A DNA stretch of 64,000 nt from JAVBWO01 sp036677375 (lineage in GTDB: Bacteria > Bacillota > Dehalobacteriia > UBA4068 > UBA4997). The notes beneath the pieces are model-generated. The model worked only from the letters and a program-made list of their open reading frames with translations, was not told the origin of the DNA and did not search any database. Positions within the stretch are counted from its first letter, which is position 1, and each line of letters opens with the position of its first letter. This document shows positions 53,099-61,463 of this stretch, one piece after another. Position numbers and translations under genes: made by a program. The stretch covers positions 372,001-436,000 of the forward strand of contig JAVBWO010000012.1 of assembly GCA_036677375.1 (NCBI GenBank). Direction: 5' to 3'.

Positions 53099-53710
53099 TT
53101 ACCTCCCTTTGGCGGCCGTCACGATGATACGGTGCGGCGAAATGCCCAATAATCCCTGCACCGCTTCGGTCAAAGCCGTTTTTATTTTTATATTATCCGC
53201 ACCCTCCGCCACCACCAAAATGCCCTGGATCACGGGAGTATCTTCCCCGATGAGTACCGGCGCGTTGCCGCTGCCTGCCACTGCCAGCTTCCGGCTCTCG
53301 GTGGTTTCAGTGATAACACGGAGTGTACCGTCCGTACCCTTTTCTTCTTCCGTTTTAGAGACAGTATCGCCGTTAACGGCATATTCTCCCTGCGCGGAAC
53401 CGGCATAAGTCAAGGTCACCGTTACCTGACCCACGCCCGCCATTTTGCTCAAAGCCGCGGCAATCTTGCCTTCCAAGTCTTCTTCTCCCAAAGAGGCATT
53501 AGAAGCGGCAGAGGAAGGGGTGGCGGTACCTGTGGCGGCGTTCCCCGCCGGCGCCAGACCCCCTTGCCAGGAAGATGCCAAAAACATTAAAAAAATACCG
53601 GCCACAAGCAGGATGCCTAGCTTAATCAGCATCTTTTTCTGAGCCAGGGTTATTTTCAAACCCTCTCGTTTCTCTTTTTTATCCGATTGCGTCAAGGGCT
53701 CCTCAGCCAT
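53099..53710 (-). CDS. spoIIIAG: stage III sporulation protein SpoIIIAG
   Basis: 203 residues from ATG 53710 (AAAGGA eight bases upstream; further Met codons lie just before). One membrane helix (about 27-47) and an extracytoplasmic ring-building domain with the KIAAALSKMAGVGQVTVTLTY segment. It forms a large ring in the feeding-tube complex. Overlaps spoIIIAF by eight bases. Confidence 0.93.
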   Translation of the reverse strand: MAEEPLTQSDKKEKREGLKITLAQKKMLIKLGILLVAGIFLMFLASSWQGGLAPAGNAATGTATPSSAASNASLGEEDLEGKIAAALSKMAGVGQVTVTLTYAGSAQGEYAVNGDTVSKTEEEKGTDGTLRVITETTESRKLAVAGSGNAPVLIGEDTPVIQGILVVAEGADNIKIKTALTEAVQGLLGISPHRIIVTAAKGR

Positions 53711-54227
53711 TTTCATCATCCTTTCCGGCAATGATTATAAGATTCAGCTGCTCCTGCTTTAAAGTATAAAAGTTAATCAGAAGCTCGCTGATCTTCTCCT
53801 TCAGTACCTCTTGATCCACTTTGGCGCCACAGGAAACGGTAAGAGTCACCCGGGATAGACTGCCGTCTTCTTCCAGCTCCGTTTGGGCGGTCACATCTTC
53901 TGCTCCCGGGGCCAGACCCGCCAAGGCTGCGATCTGCCCGCCTAATGTTTCCTGATATTCCCCAATGGCATCTTGAGAAAGCTTTTCTTTTAAATCCTCG
54001 CCCGCCTGCAAAATACCTGTGCTGCTTTTCGTTTCCGACGATGTGACGGCAGGCAGGATTTTCTCTTTGGTAAAAGCATTTAAAATCGGGCTCAGGATCG
54101 CCAGAAGCAAAAGCAGACCCGTTACCACCCTGGCAAAGCGCTGCAACTCCCCTCTGGGCAGCATCATCTCAAAAAATACCGTCATTAACGCCATGATGGC
54201 GATATTGCGCACAATCTCTGAAATCAC
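53703..54227 (-). CDS. spoIIIAF: stage III sporulation protein SpoIIIAF
   Basis: 174 residues. Two membrane helices (about 5-23 and 34-53) are followed by a ring-building domain fold with CGAKVDQEVLKEKISELL. The start is GTG 54227; its ribosome site is poor, but it lies 13 bases after spoIIIAE, so translation may be coupled. Part of the SpoIIIA secretion-like complex. Confidence 0.9.
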   Translation of the reverse strand: MISEIVRNIAIMALMTVFFEMMLPRGELQRFARVVTGLLLLLAILSPILNAFTKEKILPAVTSSETKSSTGILQAGEDLKEKLSQDAIGEYQETLGGQIAALAGLAPGAEDVTAQTELEEDGSLSRVTLTVSCGAKVDQEVLKEKISELLINFYTLKQEQLNLIIIAGKDDENG

Positions 54228-54240
54228 CCCATGGCTGCAC

Positions 54241-55425
54241 CTACCTTATCATCATACTTATATTCCCCATCCCTACAATAATGCTTAAAACAAAGAAGAA
54301 TAAAAGACCGCTGGCTGCCACCACACCGAAAAGAGCCATTAAGGACCCACCCAGGCCGTTTAGAGCATTGGACAGCTCTCCATCGCCCAAAGGCTCCACA
54401 AAAGCGGCGGCCAGACGGTAAATCAGCGCCATTACCAGAACCTTGACGGCAGGCAGGGCACAGATTAAAAAAATTGCGATGACGCCAAAAATACCGATGG
54501 AATTTTTTAAGATCAAGGCGGTGCTTAGCACGGTATCCAGGGCATCCGCCAGTGATTTTCCCACCACCGGGATAAAAATTCCGCTGGCCGCCTTAGCCGC
54601 CTTCACGGTCAGGCCGTCCATCACGCTGCCTGCCATTCCAGTCAGCCCCATGGCCGCCGTAAATAGAGTCAGCATCAAAGTCATGATACCCAAGGCTACA
54701 TCCCGGCAAAGTTTTGAGAGCTTGTTCACATTAAAGCGGGGCGAAATATAGCTGACAATGCCCAAAATGGCGCTGAAATATACCAAAGGCAGCACCACCA
54801 CCTGAATGATATTCACCGCCGCCCCCACCAAAAAAAGCAAAATGGGCTGAAAGATATTGATGGAGATAACGCCTCCCATGGCGGCCAGGATGGTCAAAAG
54901 CAGAGGAGTCAAAGAATAAAGGAAGCCGCTCATGGACTCCACCGCTTCTTTGGCGGAGCCACCCGCCAAAGTGAAGGATTGCAGCGCAATGCCAAGCAAG
55001 GCAAGGTAAACCACACCGTGGCTTAAAGTGGAGACCGCCTCCGATGCCATAGCCCCCCTGAGATTAGTCAAGATCAGGCAGGCCGCCGCTAAAACCGCCA
55101 ACTGCGCCAAAATTTTGCCATTGGCAAGGACTTCACTCCAGAATAGACGTAAGAGCGCCCTGCCCATTTCGGCGGGCTTTAAGGAGACCTCGCCATCCTT
55201 GGCCTGCTGCCACAATTCCTTTAAGCTGGTAGCGCCCAGGATCTCCTTGGTATTGCCGTCCATATCCTCAATATATTGTTCCACCGCGCTGAAATCCAGG
55301 TTTCCGGCAACGGAAGACGGCTCGGCGCCGTTCTCTGTTGCCGCCAAAGCCGGGACAGCGCCGGGAAAAACTTCGTAAAAAAGGAATAAGAAAAGCAAAA
55401 CGGCCACAGCCGCGGTTTTCCGCAT
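54241..55425 (-). CDS. spoIIIAE: stage III sporulation protein SpoIIIAE
   Basis: 394 residues from ATG 55425, with GGAGGG six bases upstream. A signal peptide (about 1-26, ending near ALA-A) is followed by a soluble stretch and then about eight membrane helices, the SpoIIIAE topology. It is the polytopic core of the SpoIIIA complex. An unusually long 356-base gap separates it from spoIIIAD. Confidence 0.95.
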   Translation of the reverse strand: MRKTAAVAVLLFLFLFYEVFPGAVPALAATENGAEPSSVAGNLDFSAVEQYIEDMDGNTKEILGATSLKELWQQAKDGEVSLKPAEMGRALLRLFWSEVLANGKILAQLAVLAAACLILTNLRGAMASEAVSTLSHGVVYLALLGIALQSFTLAGGSAKEAVESMSGFLYSLTPLLLTILAAMGGVISINIFQPILLFLVGAAVNIIQVVVLPLVYFSAILGIVSYISPRFNVNKLSKLCRDVALGIMTLMLTLFTAAMGLTGMAGSVMDGLTVKAAKAASGIFIPVVGKSLADALDTVLSTALILKNSIGIFGVIAIFLICALPAVKVLVMALIYRLAAAFVEPLGDGELSNALNGLGGSLMALFGVVAASGLLFFFVLSIIVGMGNISMMIR

Positions 55426-55781
55426 CCCATTCCCTCCTAATATTCGGTAAATTTCCCAAACGGCAGCAACTAGTTTTACGGCATAGAATCCGGACGAACT
55501 TACCGGTTTTGCTTTCTTCGCCGTGGATATTATCGGAAGCAGTCCGCCCATTTTCTATCAAATAAAATTTTTCGATGAGACTATTTTGTAAGACACGCCT
55601 TGCTAAAAACGAGTGCCCGTTTTCCTTATCTCCTATTTTTTGCCCAAAGCGCGCTATTAACTGAATTCCCATAGCGATTTCTTTTTTCCATCAGGCAAAA
55701 CCATGTCTCAGCTATCAGAACCATTTCTCAGTAAGAAAAAAATTGCTTTCTCTTGGCCGCTTTCTGTTTTCATCCCAAGTG
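55426..55781 (-). other. 356-base non-coding spacer between spoIIIAD and spoIIIAE
   Basis: No frame here has a clear ribosome site together with a recognisable product. The longest minus-strand frame (starting at 55672) runs into spoIIIAE in another frame. An ATAGCG/CGCTAT hairpin occurs at about 55650-55675. A promoter is not evident. Confidence 0.5.
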
Positions 55782-56174
55782 CTAAGGCAATAACCGCAGC
55801 ACAGCATCTAGGATCTCTGCCATAATCGGAATAGCCAGCATCATAATGACCACCTTGGCGGCCAGCTCCACCTTGGTGGCCAAGGCGCCTTGTCCGGCAT
55901 CCCGGCAGATTTGACCGCCAAATTCCGCTATGTAGGTAATAGCGATGATTTTTAAAATGGTGCTGAGATACATGCTGTTCAGATTGACCCTGTTCGCCAA
56001 TTGGCTAAAAACTTCCACCGCCTGTACCAGCTTGGGAATGAGCACGATCAGAATGATGATCCCGGCCACTAAGGTAATAACCACTGCCAGGGCGGGCATT
56101 TTGCTTTCCCGTAAAAATACTACAAGAATGGCGGTAATGATGGCTAAGGCCAATATCGGTAAAAACTGTTCCAC
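55782..56174 (-). CDS. spoIIIAD: stage III sporulation protein SpoIIIAD
   Basis: 130 residues from GTG 56174, preceded by GGAGGGCGGAGG. Four hydrophobic helices match the SpoIIIAD family, which resembles SpoIIIAC plus an extra half. It is a membrane component of the SpoIIIA complex. The same frame stays open far upstream across spoIIIAC, but that part is a shadow. It begins 83 bases after spoIIIAC. Confidence 0.93.
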   Translation of the reverse strand: MEQFLPILALAIITAILVVFLRESKMPALAVVITLVAGIIILIVLIPKLVQAVEVFSQLANRVNLNSMYLSTILKIIAITYIAEFGGQICRDAGQGALATKVELAAKVVIMMLAIPIMAEILDAVLRLLP

Positions 56175-56257
56175 CCTCCGCCCTCCTCCTTTTTTGTTCT
56201 TTTTCTTTCCGGCCTGACGGTTCCCGGGCCGGGAAGAGAGGCGATTACAGTTTCCTC

Positions 56258-56458
56258 TTAGTAGAGATTGAATACCGACTGCACTTGGGTAAATAAAGTA
56301 TTGATTACCGGCAGCACCTTGATGAGCGCCACTGCCAATCCTACCACCAAAGTCAGATAAGCATATTCCTCCCGGCCCGCCTGCTTCAAGAATGTATATA
56401 GGATGGTGACCGCAATGGCCAGCCCCGTTAAAAAGAAAATGATCGATACATCGCTCAT
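56258..56458 (-). CDS. spoIIIAC: stage III sporulation protein SpoIIIAC
   Basis: 66 residues with two membrane helices (about 5-23 and 32-53), the standard SpoIIIAC size. GGGAGGGAGGG precedes ATG 56458. It works with SpoIIIAD in the membrane complex. A 426-base gap separates it from spoIIIAB. Confidence 0.95.
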   Translation of the reverse strand: MSDVSIIFFLTGLAIAVTILYTFLKQAGREEYAYLTLVVGLAVALIKVLPVINTLFTQVQSVFNLY

Positions 56459-56884
56459 GCCAAGCCCTCCCTCCCACTAGGTCTTTCCGCTCCGCCTGCC
56501 CTCTCCCTGTTATGTCCATCCCTGCAAAATTTTTGCCTTTATCCTCACATCCGCTCTCCGCGGTATTGACAACGATCCGCCACCATCTGCAACCCTTTTG
56601 ACCCCTTGCGCCTTCTCTTGGCAAGCGCTTCCGCGCCGCCCGTTCTTTATTGATAAGCCTAATTTCATTGCGGCTTTTTTATTCTGAGACTCTCTTGTTT
56701 ACCGCCTCATTCTTTGTTTGTCGGACTTGCCGGTTGATCATCCCTCTTGTGCTTGTCAACCTGTTTACACCGGAAAGGTCCCTGCCCTTTTGCACCTCCC
56801 CATGCGACCGATTATCCAATCATCAGGATAACCAATCTTTTTATGTTTCCAATTTTTTATTGCCTTTCCAACGTCTTAGAATCC
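56459..56884 (-). other. 426-base non-coding spacer between spoIIIAB and spoIIIAC
   Basis: No convincing gene, although several short frames exist. A GGTTATCC/GGATAATC hairpin lies near 56811-56838 and an AAGCC/GGCTT hairpin with a plus-strand T tract near 56657-56682. The spoIIIA genes are normally nearly contiguous, so this is notable. Confidence 0.5.
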
Positions 56885-57418
56885 TTAAAGCCACATCAGA
56901 AATAAAACCAATCCCGTGCTGATTCCCAGGCCGCGCCATATCCTACCTTGACTATGGGCAGTCTGCGCGGCCTCTTTTTGCCTCTCCTCCAGTTGTTCCG
57001 CTGCCAGATGCAGCCGGCGCAACTGATCCTCCCGATGGGACAGGCCCAGTCCCTGCCCAAAGCGCCGCAATATGTCGGCATCGCCGCCGTTCATAGACAA
57101 TCGGGCCAGGCAGCTCTCCAGCGCTTTGCTCCAAGCCTCCGCTGCGGTCAGGCCTTTTTCCGCGGTCAGGCAAAGGGCGGCTTTGGCAAAGACCAGCCCC
57201 ACTTCGCCGTCCAGCCTTTGGCTCACCTGTGTCAGGGCGAGGGGTAAAGGAGTGGCCCCGTAATCGATCTCCGTAGCCAGAAGCTGCAGTCCGTGACAGG
57301 CTGCGCTTAAGGTTGCCGCCCGTGCCGCCAGAGCCTTGGCTACCAGATTGCCCAAAGCGCCGCAGGCCAGAATGATAATGAACCCCCCCAGCAATTTTAC
57401 GAGCACGCTTCCCGCCAT
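56885..57418 (-). CDS. spoIIIAB: stage III sporulation protein SpoIIIAB
   Basis: 177 residues. An N-terminal membrane helix (about 7-27), a helical soluble domain and a C-terminal helix (about 160-177) give the SpoIIIAB layout, related to GspF-like type II secretion proteins. The ATG overlaps the spoIIIAA end by 22 bases. Probably a platform for the SpoIIIAA ATPase. Confidence 0.93.
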   Translation of the reverse strand: MAGSVLVKLLGGFIIILACGALGNLVAKALAARAATLSAACHGLQLLATEIDYGATPLPLALTQVSQRLDGEVGLVFAKAALCLTAEKGLTAAEAWSKALESCLARLSMNGGDADILRRFGQGLGLSHREDQLRRLHLAAEQLEERQKEAAQTAHSQGRIWRGLGISTGLVLFLMWL

Positions 57419-58371
57419 AGCTCCCTGCCCTCCCCGTCATAAACCGCTTCCAAGGTTCCAGGACCCCGGCGGCGGCTTAAAAAAATCACTCGCTGAAAGA
57501 ATTTATTTTTTAAAAGATAGCCTGTACAAGGCCGCTCCAATAGCTCCCGGCGATCTTGCCCATGGGCGGTGGTAATGACCTTGATCCCGGCATGCAGAGC
57601 CTCTTCCAACGCCTGGCTGTCTTCCGTCCTGCCGATTTCATCCGCCACCAGAACCTGCGGCGCCATAGAGCGAATGAGAAGCATCATGCCTTCCGCTTTG
57701 GGACAGCGGTCCAGGACATCGGTACGGCTGCCGATAGGAAGCTGCGGTACCCCTTCCACACAGCCGGCGATCTCCGAACGCTCGTCCGCTACCGCTACAT
57801 TCATAGGCGGCAATCCGGCCAAACCATCCGCCAGTTGCCGCACCATATCCCGGAGCACCGTGGTTTTTCCCGCCCGGGGCGGCGATGCCAGAAGGGTATG
57901 GCAAAGCTTTCCATCCTCCACGATATAAGGTAAAAATTTCGCCGCCGCTCCCGGCACCGCCCGGGCCAGGCGCAGATTGATGCTGGAAATATTTTTCATG
58001 GTGCGGATATGGCCGTTTTCCAAGACTCCCTGGCCCGCCAGACCCGCCCGGTGGCCTCCCGGCAAGGTGATATAGCCCCGGCGCAGCTCCTCTTCCATGG
58101 CGTAAAAGGAACTGCCGCTCAATAAAAGCACCATTTTTTGCAGCATATCATCACCGGCCAACACTCCTTTGGCCGGGTCTGTGGTAAGCCTGCCCCCCCG
58201 GCACAAAAAGGCGTCTCCCGTACCCCGGCAAAGCAGCACAGGCTGTCCTTTGCGTAAGCGCAATTCTTCCAAAAAATCAAGCTCTCCCGGAGGTAGCTGA
58301 TTTAAAATTGTCAAAAGCTCCGGTAAAAGATAATCCTCAAGTTCCGGCGGCAGCCCCTTGATTGTCACCAT
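57397..58371 (-). CDS. spoIIIAA: stage III sporulation protein SpoIIIAA (ATPase)
   Basis: 324 residues from ATG 58371, with AGGAGGGG upstream. The Walker A SPPRAGKTTVLRD (about 160-172), Walker B-like VADEIGR and the preceding TLPGGHRAGL region are as in the family. It is a secretion-type ATPase that powers the SpoIIIA channel. It is the first gene of the spoIIIA operon with a sigma-E-like promoter upstream. Confidence 0.95.
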   Translation of the reverse strand: MVTIKGLPPELEDYLLPELLTILNQLPPGELDFLEELRLRKGQPVLLCRGTGDAFLCRGGRLTTDPAKGVLAGDDMLQKMVLLLSGSSFYAMEEELRRGYITLPGGHRAGLAGQGVLENGHIRTMKNISSINLRLARAVPGAAAKFLPYIVEDGKLCHTLLASPPRAGKTTVLRDMVRQLADGLAGLPPMNVAVADERSEIAGCVEGVPQLPIGSRTDVLDRCPKAEGMMLLIRSMAPQVLVADEIGRTEDSQALEEALHAGIKVITTAHGQDRRELLERPCTGYLLKNKFFQRVIFLSRRRGPGTLEAVYDGEGRELWREACS

Positions 58372-58390
58372 TGACCCCTCCTTTTCTTCT

Positions 58391-58420
58391 ATGGATATGA
58401 AAAAGAGGGACAAATTATGC
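58391..58420 (-). promoter_or_regulatory. candidate sigma-E promoter for spoIIIA
   Basis: A -35-like GCATAATT (58413-58420) and -10-like CATATCCAT (58391-58399) are separated by 13 bases, close to the sigma-E consensus (ATA element, about 14 bases, CATAcaaT). Mother-cell expression fits the known role. Confidence 0.45.
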
Positions 58421-58445
58421 TCCCAATGCTTTCGTAGAAACAATA

Positions 58446-58483
58446 ATAAAAAAACACCCTGTTACAACTGTAACAGGGTGTTT
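58446..58483 (-). terminator. strong terminator after the zinc-ribbon gene
   Basis: AAACACCCTGTTACA and its exact complement form a 15-base-pair stem with a short loop, followed by a run of seven T on the minus strand. It insulates spoIIIA from the upstream gene. Confidence 0.9.
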
Positions 58484-58514
58484 GACCGTCTTTTCCATTT
58501 GATCAAGAAAAGTC

Positions 58515-58970
58515 TTACTCTTTTTCTTTTTCAGCTTCTTCTTCAGCTTCTTCTTCATCAGAAGAGGAGGTTTCTTCCCCATCATTGACGAATACGGTGC
58601 TTTCGCATACCGGGCAGATAACTTCGATCAATTCATCGTCATCTAAGATATCGGCATCGAAGCAGACCACTTCACCACAATTCGGGCAAGTGGCTTCCAC
58701 ATATTCCTCACCACAATGGCAACAGTCATCATCATCGTCTTCTTCATCGCCTAAGATCTCTTCTTCTAAGTCGGTGAGATCACTGTCCATCGCATCCACA
58801 TATTCTTCCAGATCCTCCTGGGCATCGGCTAAGCCTTCCATTTCATCGGCAACCTCGTTTAAAACATCCAATACTGCCAATAAAAGTTTGCCTTCCTTGC
58901 TTTGTTCAGAGATTTCCAGTCCGTCTGCTAAACCTTGTAAATAAGCCACTCGCTCTTTCAATTCAGTCAC
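58515..58970 (-). CDS. acidic zinc-ribbon protein (CD1247-type)
   Basis: 151 residues. The N-terminal helix (about 1-85) resembles the CD1247 N-terminal domain proteins of Clostridia. A stretch of consecutive aspartates precedes a zinc ribbon with CCHCG, CPNCGE and CPVCES cysteine pairs (about 82-125). The C-terminus is a Glu/Ser-rich acidic tail. Function unknown. It sits between efp and spoIIIA, a recurrent position, and ends at a strong terminator. Confidence 0.85.
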   Translation of the reverse strand: MTELKERVAYLQGLADGLEISEQSKEGKLLLAVLDVLNEVADEMEGLADAQEDLEEYVDAMDSDLTDLEEEILGDEEDDDDDCCHCGEEYVEATCPNCGEVVCFDADILDDDELIEVICPVCESTVFVNDGEETSSSDEEEAEEEAEKEKE

Positions 58971-59004
58971 GGGAAATACCCCCTTTCATTTTCTAAGTTC
59001 ATTT

Positions 59005-59035
59005 ATTATAGTATCGGCGTTACCGCCGATGACTA
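59005..59035 (-). promoter_or_regulatory. promoter with palindromic 19-base spacer
   Basis: A TATAAT at 59005-59010 and a TAGTCA at 59030-59035 (four of six) are separated by 19 bases that hold the palindrome ATCGGCG-GTAA-CGCCGAT (59014-59031). A long spacer filled by a dyad is the arrangement of MerR-type promoters. An efp-end hairpin is the simpler alternative, but no T tract follows. Confidence 0.35.
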
Positions 59036-59044
59036 TTCTATGCA

Positions 59045-59605
59045 TTATGCCCGCTCAATATACTCGCCGGTTTTGGTATTGATGCGAATCTTGTCCCCTT
59101 CGTTGATAAAGAAAGGGACGCGGACAACAGCGCCGGTTTCCATGGTGGCGGGCTTGGTGCCGCCGGAAGCGGTATCGCCTTTGATGCCGGGTTCCGTTTC
59201 AATAACAGCCAATTCCACCTGGGCGGGGAAATCCACGCCAATGATATTGCCTTGGAAGAATAAAACGGACAGCACCATATTTTCTTTCAGATATTTGACT
59301 TCGGGACCCAGCTGATTGCTGTTTAAGGTTTTTTGATCGTAAGTTTCTTCATCCATAAAGATGAAGCTATCGTCATCCTCATTATAAAGGAATTGCATGC
59401 TCCTGCGATCCAAATGAGCTTTTGGCACTTTCTCACCGGCATCAAAGGTACGCTCCACAACGCCGCCGGTACGAACATTTTTCAGTTTGGTACGGACAAA
59501 AGCGGCCCCCTTACCGGGCTTGACATGTTGAAAGTCCACTACCATATAAGCATCTCCATCCAACTCGATGGAAACGCCGGTCCTAAAATCATTACTGGAA
59601 ATCAC
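59045..59605 (-). CDS. efp: elongation factor P
   Basis: 186 residues, the normal EF-P length, with three beta-barrel domains. The KPGKGAAFVRTKLKNVRTG segment holds the modification-loop position. EF-P rescues ribosomes stalled on polyproline. The start is GTG 59605 with GGGAGG seven bases upstream. No modification enzyme gene is nearby. Confidence 0.97.
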   Translation of the reverse strand: MISSNDFRTGVSIELDGDAYMVVDFQHVKPGKGAAFVRTKLKNVRTGGVVERTFDAGEKVPKAHLDRRSMQFLYNEDDDSFIFMDEETYDQKTLNSNQLGPEVKYLKENMVLSVLFFQGNIIGVDFPAQVELAVIETEPGIKGDTASGGTKPATMETGAVVRVPFFINEGDKIRINTKTGEYIERA

Positions 59606-59720
59606 GCAAATACCTCCCACATACCAAAATTTCTAGCATTCATATCTTTAATATTTTACCATAAAAAAACTTGCTTAAACAAGTGTTTTCTGAAATAAAA
59701 AAAGGGCTGTGAAGCCCTTT

Positions 59721-60068
59721 TTACTTCTTGCGAATTTCTTTGATTCTGGCTGCCTTTCCGGTGAGGTCGCGGAGATAATACAATTTAGCCCGGCGAACTT
59801 TACCGTGACGCACCACTTGAATCTTATCCAAGCTGGGCGCATGGAGAGGGAAGGTTCTTTCGACTCCGACACCGTAGCTCATCCGGCGGACAGTAAAATT
59901 CTCACGGAGGCCGGTGCCTTTTCGTTTGATGCAGACCCCTTCAAATAACTGAACCCGTTCCCTGCTACCTTCTACGACCTTAACGGAGACGCGGACGGTG
60001 TCTCCAGGACGGAATTGGGGAATATCCTGACGTAATTGCTCTTTTTCAATCATCGCAATAAAATCCAT
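59721..60068 (-). CDS. rplS: 50S ribosomal protein L19
   Basis: 115 residues from ATG 60068 (GGAGGAAGAAAC upstream), the standard L19 length. It lies at the 30S-50S interface. The gene has its own strong promoter about 80 bases upstream, although trmD precedes it. Confidence 0.98.
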   Translation of the reverse strand: MDFIAMIEKEQLRQDIPQFRPGDTVRVSVKVVEGSRERVQLFEGVCIKRKGTGLRENFTVRRMSYGVGVERTFPLHAPSLDKIQVVRHGKVRRAKLYYLRDLTGKAARIKEIRKK

Positions 60069-60150
60069 GTTTCTTCCTCCTTTCTTTCCCAAGCGTTCAT
60101 ACCTGCACTTTGCAGCATAGCGGACCGCCCGTTTTACACATGACTTAGGT

Positions 60151-60179
60151 ATTATAGCACAACCGAAAAATAATAACAA
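60151..60179 (-). promoter_or_regulatory. rplS promoter
   Basis: TTGTTA (60174-60179), exact 17-base spacer, perfect TATAAT (60151-60156). Predicted leader is about 77 nt with a CTGCA/TGCAG hairpin, possibly an L19 autoregulatory leader. Confidence 0.7.
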
Positions 60180-60182
60180 TAT

Positions 60183-61463
60183 TTATTTTTCACCCAATAA
60201 CCGGTCAAATATGATCGAAGCCGCGCTGCGCACCGATAAATGATTATATTCTCCTACGCCGTAGATGGGACGCAGGATATAGGAGGCGTCTGCCATCAGC
60301 TCGTCGGTGAGGCCCCACCCGGTACCCAAAAGCAAAAGATAATCGCCTCCCTCTTTTTCCATAGTCCGGCGCATCTGGTCGTAACCTACCATAGCGGGAT
60401 GAGCCTTGGCGCTTGTGGCGATAAGCTTAGGCGCACCGATAGCCTGGATCACATCCTCCAGAGAAACCACCAGATGGGTGCGCTCCAAGGCCTGATGCCG
60501 GTGGAGATTGTAGCGGGCGCCGAACCCCCTTTTCCAGTGACCCAGCAAGGTGGTGATCAGCTCCCGCTGTCCTTCTGCGGGCTGTACAATGAAAAAGCCC
60601 GCCAGATCATAGGTAGCCGCCGCTCGGGAGATATCGTGCAGATCCAGGTTGGTCAGAGAAGTATTGACGATTTCTTTTTTCTTGTTATAAACCGGATAAT
60701 GCAAAAGCGCTACCCATAGACGAAAAGGCTTTACCGTATCCTTTTTGATCTCCGTCAAAACAGCAACGTCTTCCGGCGTCAGCAGCGCCTTGGATAAAAG
60801 CTGCGGCCGCCGCTGATAGGTTCGGTACAAAGACTGCCGCCGCCGCCAGCGGCGGATGTCCTCATGATTGCCGGAAAGCAGCACCTGTGGTACTTCCATG
60901 CCCCAAAAGACAGGCGGCCTGGTATATTGGGGATATTCCAGCAAACCATCCTGAAAGCTCTCTTCCTCAGAGGAAGCGTCATCCCCCAAAACCCCCGGCA
61001 AAAGCCGGATGATGCTGTCCGCCATGATCATGGCGGGCAGTTCGCCGCCGGTTAAAACATAATCGCCGATGGACAGCACATCGGTGGCATAGGTATCCTC
61101 CACCCGCTGATCCACTCCTTCATAATGGCCGCAGATAAAGATGACCTGATCGGCCAAAGCCAGCTCCCGTGCTTTTTTCTGCGTAAACAGCTCCCCGGCG
61201 GGGCTGGTCATAACAATACGCACCTTTTTGTCTTTCGCCGGCTTGCAGTCCTCTATGGCGGCAAAAAGCGGCTCGGGCTTCATTACCATACCGGCGCCGC
61301 CGCCGTAAAGGCGGTCATCGGCGGTGCTGTGCTTGTCTTCGGTATAGTCCCGGATATTGGTGATATGCATCTCCACAAACCCCTTGTCGCAGGCCCGCTT
61401 GACAATGCTCTCCGACATAGGGGCAAACATGGCCGGGAAAAGGGTCAAAATATCGATCCGCAT
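60183..61463 (-). CDS. trmD: TrmD tRNA (guanine-N1)-methyltransferase fused to a second SPOUT-type domain
   Basis: 426 residues from ATG 61463 (GGAG six bases upstream). Residues 1-240 are TrmD, a SPOUT methyltransferase making m1G37 in tRNA, with the knot sequences YGGGAGMVM, ICGHYEGVDQR and SIGDYVLTGGE. About 180 more residues follow, resembling the RNA methyltransferase family adjacent or fused to TrmD in Thermotoga and others (LLLLGTGWGL and ASIIFDRLL near the end). The role of the second domain is unknown. Usual TrmD is about 240 residues. Confidence 0.95.
   Translation of the reverse strand: MRIDILTLFPAMFAPMSESIVKRACDKGFVEMHITNIRDYTEDKHSTADDRLYGGGAGMVMKPEPLFAAIEDCKPAKDKKVRIVMTSPAGELFTQKKARELALADQVIFICGHYEGVDQRVEDTYATDVLSIGDYVLTGGELPAMIMADSIIRLLPGVLGDDASSEEESFQDGLLEYPQYTRPPVFWGMEVPQVLLSGNHEDIRRWRRRQSLYRTYQRRPQLLSKALLTPEDVAVLTEIKKDTVKPFRLWVALLHYPVYNKKKEIVNTSLTNLDLHDISRAAATYDLAGFFIVQPAEGQRELITTLLGHWKRGFGARYNLHRHQALERTHLVVSLEDVIQAIGAPKLIATSAKAHPAMVGYDQMRRTMEKEGGDYLLLLGTGWGLTDELMADASYILRPIYGVGEYNHLSVRSAASIIFDRLLGEK

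Noticed and set aside
55782..56624. 280-codon open frame extending upstream of spoIIIAD
   Set aside because: Only the last 130 codons match SpoIIIAD; the upstream part overlaps spoIIIAC in another frame and reads as low-quality sequence.
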